Shown piece by piece: positions 1 through 10,560 of a stretch of DNA of 42,842 nt. The position numbers and the translations under genes were made by a program. The stretch comes from Echinostoma caproni (taxonomy: Eukaryota > Platyhelminthes > Trematoda > Plagiorchiida > Echinostomatidae): positions 50,830-93,671 of the forward strand of contig UZAN01039376.1 in assembly GCA_900618425.1 (NCBI GenBank), written 5' to 3'. How positions within the stretch are numbered: position 1 is the stretch's first letter; every line of letters begins with the position of its first letter. The notes under the pieces are model-generated. The model was not told the DNA's origin and searched no databases. It saw only the letters and a list, made by a program, of their open reading frames with translations.

Positions 1-520
1 GTAGTTTTAACGTATACACTATTCTGTTCACGATTTTTGCAGTAGAATGCATCTGAGAGTTCAAATGTACATGTGGTGTCTCACTAAAGCTTTTAGTTCA
101 CGTTTGTTTGCCATTTGATTGTCTGCAAACACCCGGTCCATCGAGGCTTTCAGTCCAGGGTTTGGGGTTCAGTCGCCGTTCAGTTGTCTCATGTAGCCGT
201 TTTTTGGGAACACCATTCTGCAAGTTCCGAATCAATCATACTGCGGTGGACGTTACACTTCAGTGTAACTATTTGGTGATGAACTTATGTATTGGTTGTG
301 CATGCACATACTCACGCACCAGGATACAGATTCCAGACATCCATTCATTACACGGAGAATCCAACCAATCTGGTGGGCTCAAGCACATGCAATCGGAAAG
401 ACTGAATACCGGATAGATAACAAACAAGTCCTATCAACGCCAACTGGATGGCGTATAATGGACCAAAAGGTTGTTGACACTTGATTCACTTATTTATCTG
501 CTTCTCTGAATAAAATTAAC
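1..520. other. non-coding flank, nothing recognised
   Basis: I see no gene here. Short open frames on the plus strand around 108-484 have no recognisable motif and no convincing splice context. The segment lies just outside the 3' tail of the PLE that starts near 521. Confidence 0.5.
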
Positions 521-1483
521 CATCAACACAGAAAGAAGACAAATGTCGCAAGATTTTAACATTTCGTTTAATCTTCTCAGTCGGTGACTTAAAACAAACA
601 GGCACATATATAGCACATGGGATTGTTCAATGAATAAACAAATGTTTTTTTACTTCCTTTTTTATTAATTGAATATACAAATGTACCGTCACCATTCAGG
701 TAGGGGAGGGGCTGAGGCCATACAAAGGCTGCCTGGGAAGACGGGTTACGGTGGAGCGGTTCGAACCCGGGACTTCCAGGTCACAAGCTGGTGAAATAAT
801 CACTTGGCCACAACCGCCAACGTGTACAAGCATACAAAAATTACTAAATTTAGAAGTAGAAGGTCACCACCACGATAAGTGGATTGCTTGTATCAAAACC
901 TTCTGTGCGCACAAGGTTGGGTGATGTAACCAAATAAGCAGTGCTTCTCTAATCGCCAAAAGTTTAGCAGTTCGATTACGTAATAGTGGGTTGAAAGACG
1001 AATTAGGGTCAACTGTGTGTCATGTTGTCATGAGGTGTTTTGCAATAGATGATCCTGGATTTCTTTTAATCACTTGGCCAGCATTTATCGGTTGCGTCAT
1101 CGATTTCATCAACCACTTTGGAATATGTTCGGCCATCCATTGTGACAGCTGCCTGTGTATGCGTCACCGCAACTGCAGGTGAACTGGTATAGTATGTGAG
1201 ACGGAACTGGTTTGCCAGCCATGTCCAAATTGATTCCACAAGTGGAGGCGATGACTGAGTTGAGTAGCTTGGTATGTACGGTCTAGAGTTGACCTCAACT
1301 TCTAGCGCACATTATTTTAAATGTGATCACCTTTGAACGCAAGCTTGATGTAGATAGCCTTTTTACTGATGTTTTCGGATGGTTTGCCTTTTGGAAATGG
1401 TCTAATGTGAATACCTATAAACCTTTCTGAGTACGTAATTGTTTAGCAATTTTCTCCTCAGAAAATCTTCTTCTTCCTTCAGT
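521..1483 (-). mobile_element. Penelope-like retroelement, 5'-truncated (linker, GIY-YIG endonuclease, 3' UTR)
   Basis: PLEs encode a reverse transcriptase followed by a GIY-YIG nuclease that nicks the target. Read on the minus strand from about 1480, this copy has the linker with KAIYIKLAFKGDH (1323-1361). Next comes the start of the nuclease, CSCGDAYTGS (about 1149-1190), matching the C-x-C-G-x-x-Y-I-G-R motif with I to T and R to S changes. Then come AEHIPKWL, GSSIAKHLMTT and HTVDPNSSF (about 1007-1110), and the typical C-terminus LLAIREALLI, HHPTLCAQK and HLSW (about 866-970), with a stop at 864-866. The core YVDD domain is missing. At least one stop interrupts the HLMTT/HTVDP segment and others lie in the linker, so it is dead. 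The 3' UTR runs to about 521 and is split by a SINE at 648-822. Its tail carries the CTGAGAAGATT motif seen again at 1501 and 38.2-38.8 kb. Seen: the motifs. Known: the domain order. Inferred: one element rather than adjacent fragments. Confidence 0.85.
648..822 (-). mobile_element. tRNA-derived SINE (family B), nested in the PLE 3' UTR
   Basis: On the minus strand the head starts near 820 with an A-box-like GTGGCCAAGTG and a B box GGTTCGAACC (about 757-770). The body ends in a tail reading CCTACCTGAA, then TATTCAATTAATAAAA and an A-rich GGAAGTAAAAA. The same body and tail recur at 5292-5470 and 40008-40181, which defines the family. It would have been transcribed by RNA polymerase III from its internal promoter and mobilised by a LINE or PLE. 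It lies within the 3' UTR of the older PLE copy, so it inserted later. I could not identify clear target-site duplications. Confidence 0.7.
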
Positions 1484-1573
1484 GTACCTGTTTGTTTTCA
1501 GTCAGCGACTGAGAAGATTAAACGAACTTTGAACATCTCGCGACATTTGTCTTCTTTCTTTTTTGTTGAAATA
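1484..1573 (+). mobile_element. inverted copy of the PLE 3' tail
   Basis: About 85 bases here are the reverse complement of 521-606. Both read AATCTTCTCAGTCGSTGACT in one direction and share the flanking GACAAATGTCGC and GAAAGAAG blocks. The plus-strand order is CTGTTTGTTTTCAGTC, then GCGACTGAGAAGATTAAACG, then CGCGACATTTGTCTTC. It directly abuts the 5' edge of the minus-strand PLE, so the whole unit 521-1573 has terminal inverted repeats. Inverted terminal pieces are known from Penelope copies. A foldback DNA transposon is unlikely because the interior is PLE coding sequence. Confidence 0.7.
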
Positions 1574-2740
1574 GATAAAAGGAACTCGGTGCTTCAAAAT
1601 TTACTATGCCCATAGTTTGTTTCCGTACTACCCGACTGCGCTACCAGGTTGGTTTTCAGTCCAAGATGGAGCTGGCTCTACTCGATTCCAACTACTTCTC
1701 TAACTGCAGCAAGTTGTCAGTGGAAAAGATAACCCATTTCCTGAGAAGGCTTGCCTTTATGATCACGTCTTGTTCATCATGGCAGTACAAACCAACAATA
1801 AAGTATTTTTGATAGTAATTATTTTCCGTAGTATGAAAACGTGGTCAGTGTGAGCGGAACGCCCTAACAGATTGACGAGGACCAATCACTAGTCAGCTGT
1901 TTTTGGGAAACAAATATCTGTCAGCAGATTTACACAGATCTACCGCAGGCATTTAAAACTGTCACCGTGTTAACAACGTAATGGGCTGTAATGAATGATA
2001 AAATAATCAACCTTATTCCGGGACCAGAGCGACACGGAGGCTAGGCAGTATCGTTTTGGATGTAGAATGATTAGTCATTGATCTTTTCTAATAGGCATCA
2101 ACCGGGAAACTGACCAAAGTATGTCAACTATGAGCAGTCGTCACGAACCTATGAGATGATCCCGTGGATTGAACACAGTCGAGTAATGACCAGGTTATCC
2201 CGGGAGACTTGGGGTTGGAATAGAGGAAGTGTTTTGAAGTCCTGTGACAAAATGAAGGTACCACTATGAGCTAGAGTGTAGCTACGTTGCAGCACGATGG
2301 CGGTAAAAAACAGTGAGTGAAGTAACGTGTATACAAAAGGGGAAAACATGGTTGAGTTGGAAAACGGGAAAGTACAGTCGGTGTGAAACAATTGCGCCCA
2401 AGCGTTGACTTTTTAGTGTCAATGTGAACATACGAATAGCTTGTGGAGGAAGCATGATCTGGAAAATGTGGGAAAACGTCAGAACGTTTGTGTCACACTG
2501 CAGGGTACCACTCCTATCCCTCACACACGCTTCGACAATATTTGTTGATTAGTTGTTAAATTAATAAATTTCTAATACTAGATTCCTTTAGTTGGAAATC
2601 AGATACATGGCATCACAATCGATAGTTTATAGAGCAAAAACAGCGGTTTTCAAAATGCTCGCTGTTGTAGAACAAACCACCTCTCGGGAGTGGTCACCTG
2701 TGTGTGCGTCTTCTGTCCTCGCATAACTTCTTTTTTGATA

Positions 2741-2780
2741 TTCTTTTCTTTTCTTTCTTTTTTTTCTTTTTTTCTTTTTT
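2741..2780. repeat. T/C-rich tract (40 bases)
   Basis: An uninterrupted run of T and C lies on the plus strand, T-rich with scattered C. Read on the minus strand it is an A/G-rich run and could be the old poly(A)-like tail of a retroposon, but no element body was recognised beside it. Confidence 0.8.
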
Positions 2781-4216
2781 GATATTTTTTATTTAGGAGG
2801 GGAGGAGAAAGGTTGCACAAGTAAAAGATCTATGCTCCAATTATATGCGAAACCATTTTTTTCTAGCATGTCACCAATCTCAAAGTTAGTTCCTAATTAG
2901 CTAGCTACTACCAAAGGATTAAATCTTTTCTGATGAATGCAGTGTGTAAAACAAACTCAAAAGAGCCATAGTTAAAATGAACAAAACAAATTCACTATTC
3001 ACAAACATTTGAGAGTTGGAGATAAAAACCCTTCATTGTTCTTTTCAAGGGGACTTCAACGCATTGTATTATCCAGAACAGAGCACGTCCGATTGCCATG
3101 AGGTGTGTTAACGTGTTATCCGGTCTTTTATCACACTCAAAACAGAAGTAGTTTAAGCAATGCTCGAAACAGCGGTCAGAATCGAACAGCGCGAACTCGG
3201 ATTTGAACTAAAATCCCACTGAACCAAGATAAGCTAATTCTATTCAAAAATACATTTAAATAATTATCACAAACTTTAAAGATTATTGAATCATTCTTCG
3301 ATATCCATTCGAGAACGATAAGGCCCAGTTGGTCGCTTTCTGACATTTAGTGAAATGCTGACTGGCTAATACATTCTGGGCGGATGACCGTTTCTTGTAC
3401 ATAATATTCAGTGCGACTGATTTCTACCAACAAATTAGGCACCGCTTTTTCGGTGAATTGAGTAGAGGTAGCCTGGGTTAGATAGAATGAAGCAACTCAT
3501 TTGAAACAACAGTGTCTTGTTTTCATAAAAACCTCTGTACAGGTGGCCAGTCTGTGGGCATGCTTTGCAACTACCTGACAAACTTTACTATTATGCCTGG
3601 GGATAGTGTGAGAAATCGCAGGCCGCTCCATTGTGCCGGTAACAAAATACTGCTAGTAGAAAATGTGAGTGCTACCCAAGTGAAGTTGATGAAGGAAAAT
3701 TCAGCTGAATAGAAGCCAAAATAATTGTGTTCAAATTGCAATCGATAAGTGACTTACTCAGTTTCAGTTTCAGTTTTTAAACCATTGACCATGCTTTTTC
3801 GTGCCCCCATTTTCGTTGCTGTCTCTTGGCCACCCATTTGGATAAAACAGAAAGATGAAGGTTGGAATGTTGAAAGCCAATTCAAGTGACTGATTGTCTT
3901 GCACTTAGCTGGTATTTGCAAGTTGTACATTATGGTGGGGTCATAGATGAATCCAATCTAAAGGATTAAGAGGATATCAAACGGAACTCTCACTCAGAAA
4001 TGAATATATACGTATTTCAAGATAGAATGGAGGTTTACACTGATTTGTAAAATGTTTTTTGTAACGTTCCGATCCAACCTAGGGGTCGTGAAACGTAAAT
4101 GAGATGTATGAGATAATGGGATCACCGTCTTTCCAAGTGCCCCTGTGTGCTGTTTGTAGGTCAATCAGTCCAAAAATCGTCAGGAATATATATATGTCCT
4201 TCCAAAATCCTTTTCA

Positions 4217-4233
4217 ATATATATATATATATA
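4217..4233. repeat. (AT)n microsatellite
   Basis: About eight and a half AT units followed by an imperfect ATACATAATA. It is a simple repeat with no associated feature. Confidence 0.9.
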
Positions 4234-5291
4234 CATAATAAACATATATTTTATTTATTTGTCGGGCCAATGTCAACTCTGCAAGGTGAAACATAATTAG
4301 CGATGAAAGACTCTGGAAGACAGAAAAGAAAGACAATTTTCCTCGTATCGCGAAAGGTAAACAAATACGTGTAGGTTCACTGGAAAAATGAAGACGCCTA
4401 GACTATTCCCATTTGGTTTCGTACTTCTGTGAAACAAAATGTCTGGATTAAATTATATTGTAGATGAGAAATATTCACGTTCAAGATAATTAAAAATAGG
4501 GGTTGGTTTTAGCTGCATTGAAGAGAAACCAGGTGTAAGTGACCAGGGTGCAAATGAGATCGAGACCAGAATTGGTGTTAGTTGCTGAGGGAGGAATGCC
4601 TGCTGCTAATGCTTGTGATAGCATGGCAGAGCAGTGGGGCGTACAATGATTTAATCATCACTGACATAAATACAATTAATAGTTAACAAGGGAGAAATAT
4701 CAATAAAAATAAGAAACATCGTGCCAGTGTGAAGCCCTGAGTCCTACGAAGCTTCACATGGAAGGACCTAAAGTTGATCGCTGAGAAAAACTCAAGTTCA
4801 GGACACAAGTACGATGGGAAATTAAATTTTTCGTACTGAATTAAGTTGAAATCCTTCTGTAGAATTCTGGTGACTATCTACGCAAGATGAAACTCAATAA
4901 AACCCCGGTTGGTTTGGTGGGGTCCAAAGCTCAACTCACTACGATTGCGCAGTCAGGCGGTAATGGCCAATTTTTAACCGATACACTCAATGTTGCACTG
5001 AAAATACTGTGATAGTTACTAGGAATGGACAATTTTATACAATAATGTTTCGAGATATTGTGAAAAAACACGGGATTTGGAATGAAATGGAACAAAAAGA
5101 TTAGAAGCGAGGTGGAAGTTATTTATTTTTATTCGGAGGAGGATGTACGGGAGTTCCATTAGTTCTCGACACGTTGAGCGTATCAATGTTTGAGTCACTT
5201 ATACACGAGCACACTGCTTCTGTTCAACCCTGTGTCATCGTTGTGATAGTTCTTCATGGCTATCAAACATAAACGGATCCCGTTTGTTTCA

Positions 5292-5470
5292 TTTTTACTT
5301 CCTTTTGTTGAATACCTAGTGATACGATTTTCAGGAAGAGAGAAGGGGGCCAAACACGGAGCTGCCAAACAACACCTAATAAGGAAAGTCAAACGGCGGT
5401 GATAGAATTCAAACAAATCCCCGGAGTAATAGTTTGGAAATGTTACAACTAGGTCACCACCGCGGTTATC
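5292..5470 (-). mobile_element. tRNA-derived SINE (family B), second copy
   Basis: On the minus strand the head near 5470 reads CCGCGGTGGTGACCTAGTTG, an A-box-like start. The body, GTTTGACTTTCCTTATTAGG and TTTGGCAGCTCCGTG, is followed by the family tail CTGAAAAT, TATTCAACAAAAGGAAG and TAAAAATG. It aligns over its length with 40008-40181 and in the tail with 648-700. The B box is decayed, reading near GTTTGAATTC. It has the same strand as the other copies. Confidence 0.7.
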
Positions 5471-6145
5471 GCGCGTCTTATTAACCGTGCAACTGAGCCT
5501 ACCTGTGCGTTAATGAATGACCGACCGTCGAAACCGAGGTACTGCGATTGGTGATCTCTTTCTATCTTAATTATCGCTATTCTCGTTTATTCACAGCATT
5601 CGTTTTGGTGATCGCTTCGTGAACGTCACTGCTCGACGTTGTGCTCCTCGTTCGGATACTTGAAACCGGATTGATCCCTACCATTTGGCCCGTACAGGTT
5701 TTGCTCTTGTGGTAGGCACCGTTTACAAACTTCTCATCATCTGGAATTGAGCTTGGGGATGATATCTACATGCCACTCAGCCACTGGAAAACAGTCATAA
5801 ACACCTAAGAACATAAATCAAATTTTACAACCTGAGCATCGTTCATTCCACTCGAAGCTCCGCATCGACCAAATCCATTCAAATACATCAACAAATCTCT
5901 AATCTACTAAATGAATAGAATAATTGAATTCCTACGACTGTCGTTGTAGGCAACAAACCTACGGCTAAAAAATGATCTCTGTTATTATTCCTGAATGAAA
6001 AGGGACACAAAGTGGTTCACAAAGTTTCGGTTGATTGATTTCGTATTTTTTGCTCCTCTACAGATGAAAAACTGTCACTTGATAAAACATTAGGACAATC
6101 AGTGTGTTCAATGACACGGTTTGATTAGCTACACTTGTGTATCTC
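5471..6145. other. non-coding, nothing recognised
   Basis: No open frame, repeat or RNA structure that I can support. The sequence lies between a SINE head and the candidate exon at 6150. Confidence 0.5.
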
Positions 6146-6149
6146 AGCT

Positions 6150-6323
6150 CCAGTCACCTCGATAGATTTGTTGTTACAACTTTTTGAAGGTTCACCAATT
6201 CGACCGGAATCTTCTTCCTCTGGGAATCAAACACAATGGAATGTCGGTACTTCAAAGCAGTTATGCACGAACGTAAGGCCGGATTTAGCTACAGCAGTTC
6301 CTATATTACATCACCCGGAATAA
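6150..6323 (+). CDS. possible terminal exon of an unknown gene
   Basis: An open frame begins just after an acceptor-like TTGTGTATCTCAG ending at about 6149. It reads APVTSIDLLLQLFEGSPI, then RPESSSSGNQTQWN, and ends HHPE with a TAA at 6321-6323. The stop overlaps a poly(A) signal, AATAAA. Amino-acid composition and codon mix look coding-like, and the frame is open for about 57 codons. I recognise no domain. No upstream exon was found, so it may be chance. Low confidence. Confidence 0.25.
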   Translation, partial: PVTSIDLLLQLFEGSPIRPESSSSGNQTQWNVGTSKQLCTNVRPDLATAVPILHHPE

Positions 6324-6325
6324 AA

Positions 6326-7557
6326 TTATGGGCTTAACCTTCCGATTTTTGAAATTATAAATTTCTTCTGATATCGTATTTTTTGTAATTCTTAGATTAG
6401 AGAAAACATCACGGATCAACTCGTTTTCCTCCTCATTTGCTCTTCCATTTGAACAACAGACACTTCATGGTGTGCGCGTCTACAATCTTGTGTTTAAATT
6501 CATAGTTTACGCAACGTACATTGTTGTATAGGTGAATTCATAGAATGAACTGCATCGAATTCACTCCCGGTGAGAAGCACTCAGCTGAAGGTCGACTGTT
6601 ATGTGGTCTCAGTAAACAGCGCTTTCTCATGGTCAGATTCAGCTCAGAACAAGGTTTTTCGTCTATTTTTCGATGAAAAATAAGCTACATTTTCTATTGA
6701 TTATTCTGTTTGTTAGGCCTCAAACTATCAACAACTGAAGTCAAGGTTTATGTTGCTCATATAGCCAATGCTGAATAGAAGTAGTTTGAGTTAGTAGAAA
6801 ACAAAGACGTCAACAGACAGATATATTTCACAGAGCCAGAGCAGACACGACCCTGTAAGGTTTAATTTATTTGGCTGGAAAAGCGACGCGCATGACCACT
6901 CACAACAACTCAGAAATCACCTGTTCGAATCTGAACGACCGATATAACTGTCAAACTTTCCGTTAGGTTATATACATTGGCAGCCATGGGGTTAGCAGTC
7001 TCCTCGGTTTGAAATTGATCGACAAATTATCTGCTCCCTATGAAAGCGAAAGACTATCACTTTTTACATCACAGTTTTACGTGTTGTTTCTAGTTCTCGG
7101 AGGTACCAGGTGTTGTGTTAGTTTTACACGAGCACCTATTGCTTCTCCCCCAGCAACAGCCCGCAGAGAAAACAGCAGTTAGAGTGTATTCAAAAGATTA
7201 AGGTTCAATAACAAATGTAAAGGGTACATCAGGTATACGAGGACGGCACAGTGACGCGCCAAGCAGACTGCGTCCTTCTTGGCTGTTGACTGAAAGAAAT
7301 TTGCGGCTGTTTGTGAACCATGAGACCTTTATTTAAGTCTGTTAAATGAGTGTGTGCGACTGACCACGTATTGGAAAGCGATTCCAGTAGCATTCAAAAT
7401 GTACCAGGCTTACCAGTAGGGCGTAAATCAACATTTGTTTATATACTCTTCCGATTTATTGTAACCAAGCTGTTTTAGCACTGCATGATAATCGGTTGAG
7501 CATATCAGTAACAAGGTTCACCACTCAATTTAGAGTTATGCAATGGACTCAATAATG
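6326..7557. other. non-coding, nothing recognised
   Basis: AT-rich sequence without a recognisable gene or repeat. Scattered short open frames on both strands have no motifs. Confidence 0.5.
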
Positions 7558-7558
7558 A

Positions 7559-7612
7559 TACGCACTGTCATTGAGTTTTAAGAACGTCGAAACAGACCTA
7601 CGGTGCTCTTAT
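7559..7612 (+). mobile_element. decayed hammerhead retroposon relic (Sm-alpha-like)
   Basis: The segment aligns base by base with the hammerhead at 10358-10402. Both have ACGCACTG, then a core, then CGAAACAG and GGTGCTCTT or AGTGCTCTT. Here the catalytic CTGACGA has become TCATTGA, so the ribozyme is inactive. Neighbouring sequence is too diverged to set the ends of the retroposon. Confidence 0.5.
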
Positions 7613-7780
7613 ATACAAATTCTTGGACGTAATCTGCTTATTTAGCTCGTAAATGGCTATAAGTAGTGACCGGACATGGATGTTTTTCGTCACAAATGAA
7701 TTTTATTTTATCCGACAAACCACATACGTGGGATGTAGTAGATTTGATTAGATATCCATACTAAATATTCTCAGTCTTGT

Positions 7781-7830
7781 CCGGGATTCGAACTCAGAAC
7801 TCAGAATCCCATATGAAAACTGAGAGACCT
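7781..7830 (-). other. tRNA-like B box fragment
   Basis: On the minus strand GAGTTCGAATCCCGG (7781-7795) is a good Pol III B box or T-arm sequence. The preceding arm is not clearly tRNA-like. It is probably the remnant of a tRNA-derived SINE rather than a functional tRNA gene, as no full cloverleaf can be drawn. Confidence 0.35.
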
Positions 7831-10223
7831 GTTTGCGTGGAGTCTTGAATTCAAGCTAACAGGATGTATGCTGTTTAACTCTTCAAAACCGATTACGCTT
7901 CTTTGAGGCATTGTGTTGCTATATCTATGCTTATTTAGAACTAGGTGGGAGGGCGTAAAAGTTTCTTTTTCAAATACCTCTTCAGGTATTTACATAGATA
8001 ATTCCATTAGTCAATAGATTAATACAAGGTCTAAGCTTGTGTTGAATGAATCTGTGCGTGCAGTGTTCAGTTGAAACAAGATATGTGGACGCAATAATGG
8101 TAAAAAATGTGAAGCGGATAAGACATGAAAGGCATTAGTGAAGAATGAATGAGACAGGTGTGATAGTTTGAGAAAAACGACCGCAAATGAGAAATGGGGG
8201 GGGGATAAAAAAGGGGTCACATAGGGATATAGGAAAATGATTTCTTCGTCCATGGTAACAGCAACGTTTGAACCAGATTACTTTTTGTTTGCACAACTCT
8301 GGCTTCACAATTCTAATTGCCATGGATTCCGCATTTGTCAGGATCTTCTTGCGTAATTCTTTTGTTTGGTCCTTAAGTGTTGAGTTGCCTCGTCCTGTGG
8401 TCGCTTGTCTGATTGTGTGGAAATACTAGTGGTGATGTTTGTGAATCGCTACCTGTTAGAAAACCGATAAATCCTCCGTTTAGATTGCAAAAGTAATCAG
8501 AAAAGGTTGCGTGTTCAGGAAACCAGGGAAATCCTTTAAAGTGCTCTATTATTGTAACCGAAAATGCTTCATTGACTTATCTTACCTATAAACATGAAGG
8601 GAAGTGTTTTTTAGAATTTTTATTAGATCTTCGATTTGATCGGATAAAAAACGGTTAGTCATCTCATGATAATACAATAAAAATCACTTTGACTGCATTA
8701 TGTACGCGTGCAGATGAAATAAAATGACCATGGATACATTGTGCAAACCCCAGTTTCGGACTTTTCTGTTCAAATTTGTGACGAGAAAACAGTGTTTTCA
8801 GTGATATCATTGCCAATATATACTTCAATTGATATTGAATTTCATAGGCGACGTATATTTAGGCAGGAAATGTTCAATTGATATCGGTACCGAAACAGAG
8901 TTCATACACTTCTAGGCCCAACAATGTCTTTTGTTGAAGCAAACTCGCCATCTGTCTTCGTCATAATCCAAACCATATTTAGCAAATCGATGGGTTCACC
9001 ATTTCAAAGCGGAATATCCAATTCGTTAATCGCTTTTCATGTTTGTTGCTTCAATAATTGTTGTTATCAAGTGGCTATCCAAATGAATCAATGAGTCACA
9101 CAGAGCTATGCCGTAGAATCAACTATCCAGATCTCCAGCTTTAATTGATTGGCTCAGCTGGTTTAGATTTTTATCATATCGACATGAAACTCTTGTGTAA
9201 CAGTTCTATAACCGCCGCCGAACTTCTTCGTTTCTCTATATATCACCCAGCAGCTTCCTGATCGTTTGCAACAATCTTCATATGAATGCGATATACACGT
9301 TCTTTATGGTGAAAACATAAGCTAGTTTTGGTGATTCCATGCTCTAATAAAACTTCAGCCAGGGAGTAACACAATACAGTTTCAGGACGACGCAATTCTG
9401 TGATAATCATAAGTCATGCAGTTCACACACGAATCTTGTGAAAAGATGAACGACATCAGTGATCGGTTACTACTTAATCAGCGGATGATATTCCAATGTA
9501 CGAATGTGTTAATCCTCTGATTTCTTCGAACAAACTAGTCACTGTTTCCGTCGCTTTATTCCCGCATCTCAACATTGGGAAATCTCGGCGGCACTTTACC
9601 ATTGCAATAATGATTATGTTTACGATTTCTGATGCGCGTGTCTTCTCAGAACTACACTGACATTATAATATTACTAATATCACCCTGTGAATTCATTTTG
9701 ACCCCTCACAATCAAAGAACCAAAGAAATACATATCTGGGCACATTTTGTCCAGGTGTATCTTTGCTAACGTTACCAAGCGTGCTCGCGTATATACCCAA
9801 AATCTTATAGCTCCAATGCCATTCGTCACGCAATCGGTCTTAAAGCAACCAAAAAAGTGTAAATGTGCTAACCTTAAACACTCCTCATCGTTCTGGTCTT
9901 CGTTTTGTTACCAATGAAATATTACATAGGCTACATGAAGTTCTATTCATTTAATGGAACGCTCGTGTTAAAGCGACCTTAACTTCAACTACCACTCTAA
10001 TGCAAGTAAATATATCCAATTCATGTAACAATTCAAAAATTGAAATAAACCGACCAAATCACTTCGATTATCTCAGTCTACTGGGCTGATAGCCCTATAG
10101 AATTAGTATAAAATGTTATTAGCTGGTGAAAACGAATATTCCGGGTGGATGGCAGGAGTTTCATATCTACTATACGTGCCCCTAGAAACTTCAATCCAGA
10201 TATGTAGTTTTTTTTCTTGAAAC
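7831..10223. other. long non-coding stretch
   Basis: About 2.4 kb with no gene that I can support. A homopolymer run of nine G lies at 8196-8204. A candidate frame on the minus strand near 8011-8253 runs through that low-complexity tract and has no motif. Confidence 0.5.
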
Positions 10224-10224
10224 A

Positions 10225-10240
10225 GCCTGTCTATCAACTT
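10225..10240. repeat. target-site duplication, left
   Basis: GCCTGTCTATCAACTT here is repeated exactly at 10561-10576, on either side of the hammerhead retroposon. A 16-bp perfect duplication is what target-primed insertion leaves. Confidence 0.9.
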
Positions 10241-10560
10241 TTTGCGAGTAGCTCAATCAATTTAGAGTATGAAGCTGGGATTAGGGGTTAGGGGTAAGGG
10301 TTTGAAATCCCGACCCGACTGATCGCGGTTCGAGTCCTGACATGGACACAAAAGTACGCACTGCTGACGAGTCCCAAACAAGACGAAACAGCTGTCTAGT
10401 GCTCTTTAGTGGTTATCACAAACATTTCAATCGCATTTGAATGCATTATCTCGTGGGGAATTAACGATCTTCCAAAGGAGTGAAACCCACACCCAAAACC
10501 ATCAAGAGTGCCTGGTGCCTCTGAACAATCGAATGGGCTAATCCAAGCTTCATACTCTAA
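10241..10560 (+). mobile_element. hammerhead-ribozyme SINE-like retroposon (Sm-alpha type), 320 bp
   Basis: A complete non-autonomous element bounded by 16-bp target-site duplications. From 5' to 3' it has an A-box-like TAGCTCAATCAA (10249-10260), a telomere-like TTAGGGGTTAGGGG stretch (10281-10294), a perfect B box GGTTCGAGTCC (10327-10337) and a type I hammerhead (10358-10402). The 3' end is TAATCCAAGCTTCATACTCT. Its first 43 bases contain TTAGAGTATGAAGCTGGGAT (10262-10281), which pairs with that 3' end over 21 of 22 positions. Schistosome Sm-alpha elements combine a Pol III head with a hammerhead in the same way. The A-to-B spacing, about 78 bp, is longer than in a tRNA. Mobilisation by a LINE or PLE is inferred. 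The preserved duplications and ribozyme suggest relatively recent insertion. Confidence 0.85.
10358..10402 (+). ncRNA. type I hammerhead ribozyme, near intact
   Basis: The conserved core is present: CTGACGA (10364-10370), GAAA (10385-10388) and the cleavage triplet GTC (10394-10396). Stem I pairs GCACUG (10358-10363) with UAGUGC (10397-10402) over six pairs, the last a G-U. Stem II is GUCC/AGAC with loop CAAACA. One C-A mismatch replaces the C-G pair of the usual GUCC/GGAC. Stem III is the self-complementary octamer ACAGCUGU. It can form a two-pair hairpin or an eight-pair duplex between two molecules, as known for dimeric hammerheads. Cleavage would fall after 10396. Self-cleavage activity is inferred, probably reduced by the stem II mismatch. 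Confidence 0.85.

Larger units (their letters stand above)
1574..5291. other. non-coding AT-rich stretch
   Basis: No gene recognised. It contains a 40-base T/C tract at 2741-2780 and an (AT)n microsatellite at 4217-4233. The minus strand at about 3190-3240 has a B-box-like TAGTTCAAATCC that may be another worn tRNA-derived repeat. An open frame at 3512-3712 follows an acceptor-like TCTGTACAG but shows no domain, so I do not call it a gene. Confidence 0.5.

Noticed and set aside
521..1573. Foldback or MITE DNA transposon because of long terminal inverted repeats
   Set aside because: The interior encodes a PLE linker and GIY-YIG nuclease, so the repeats are PLE tails.
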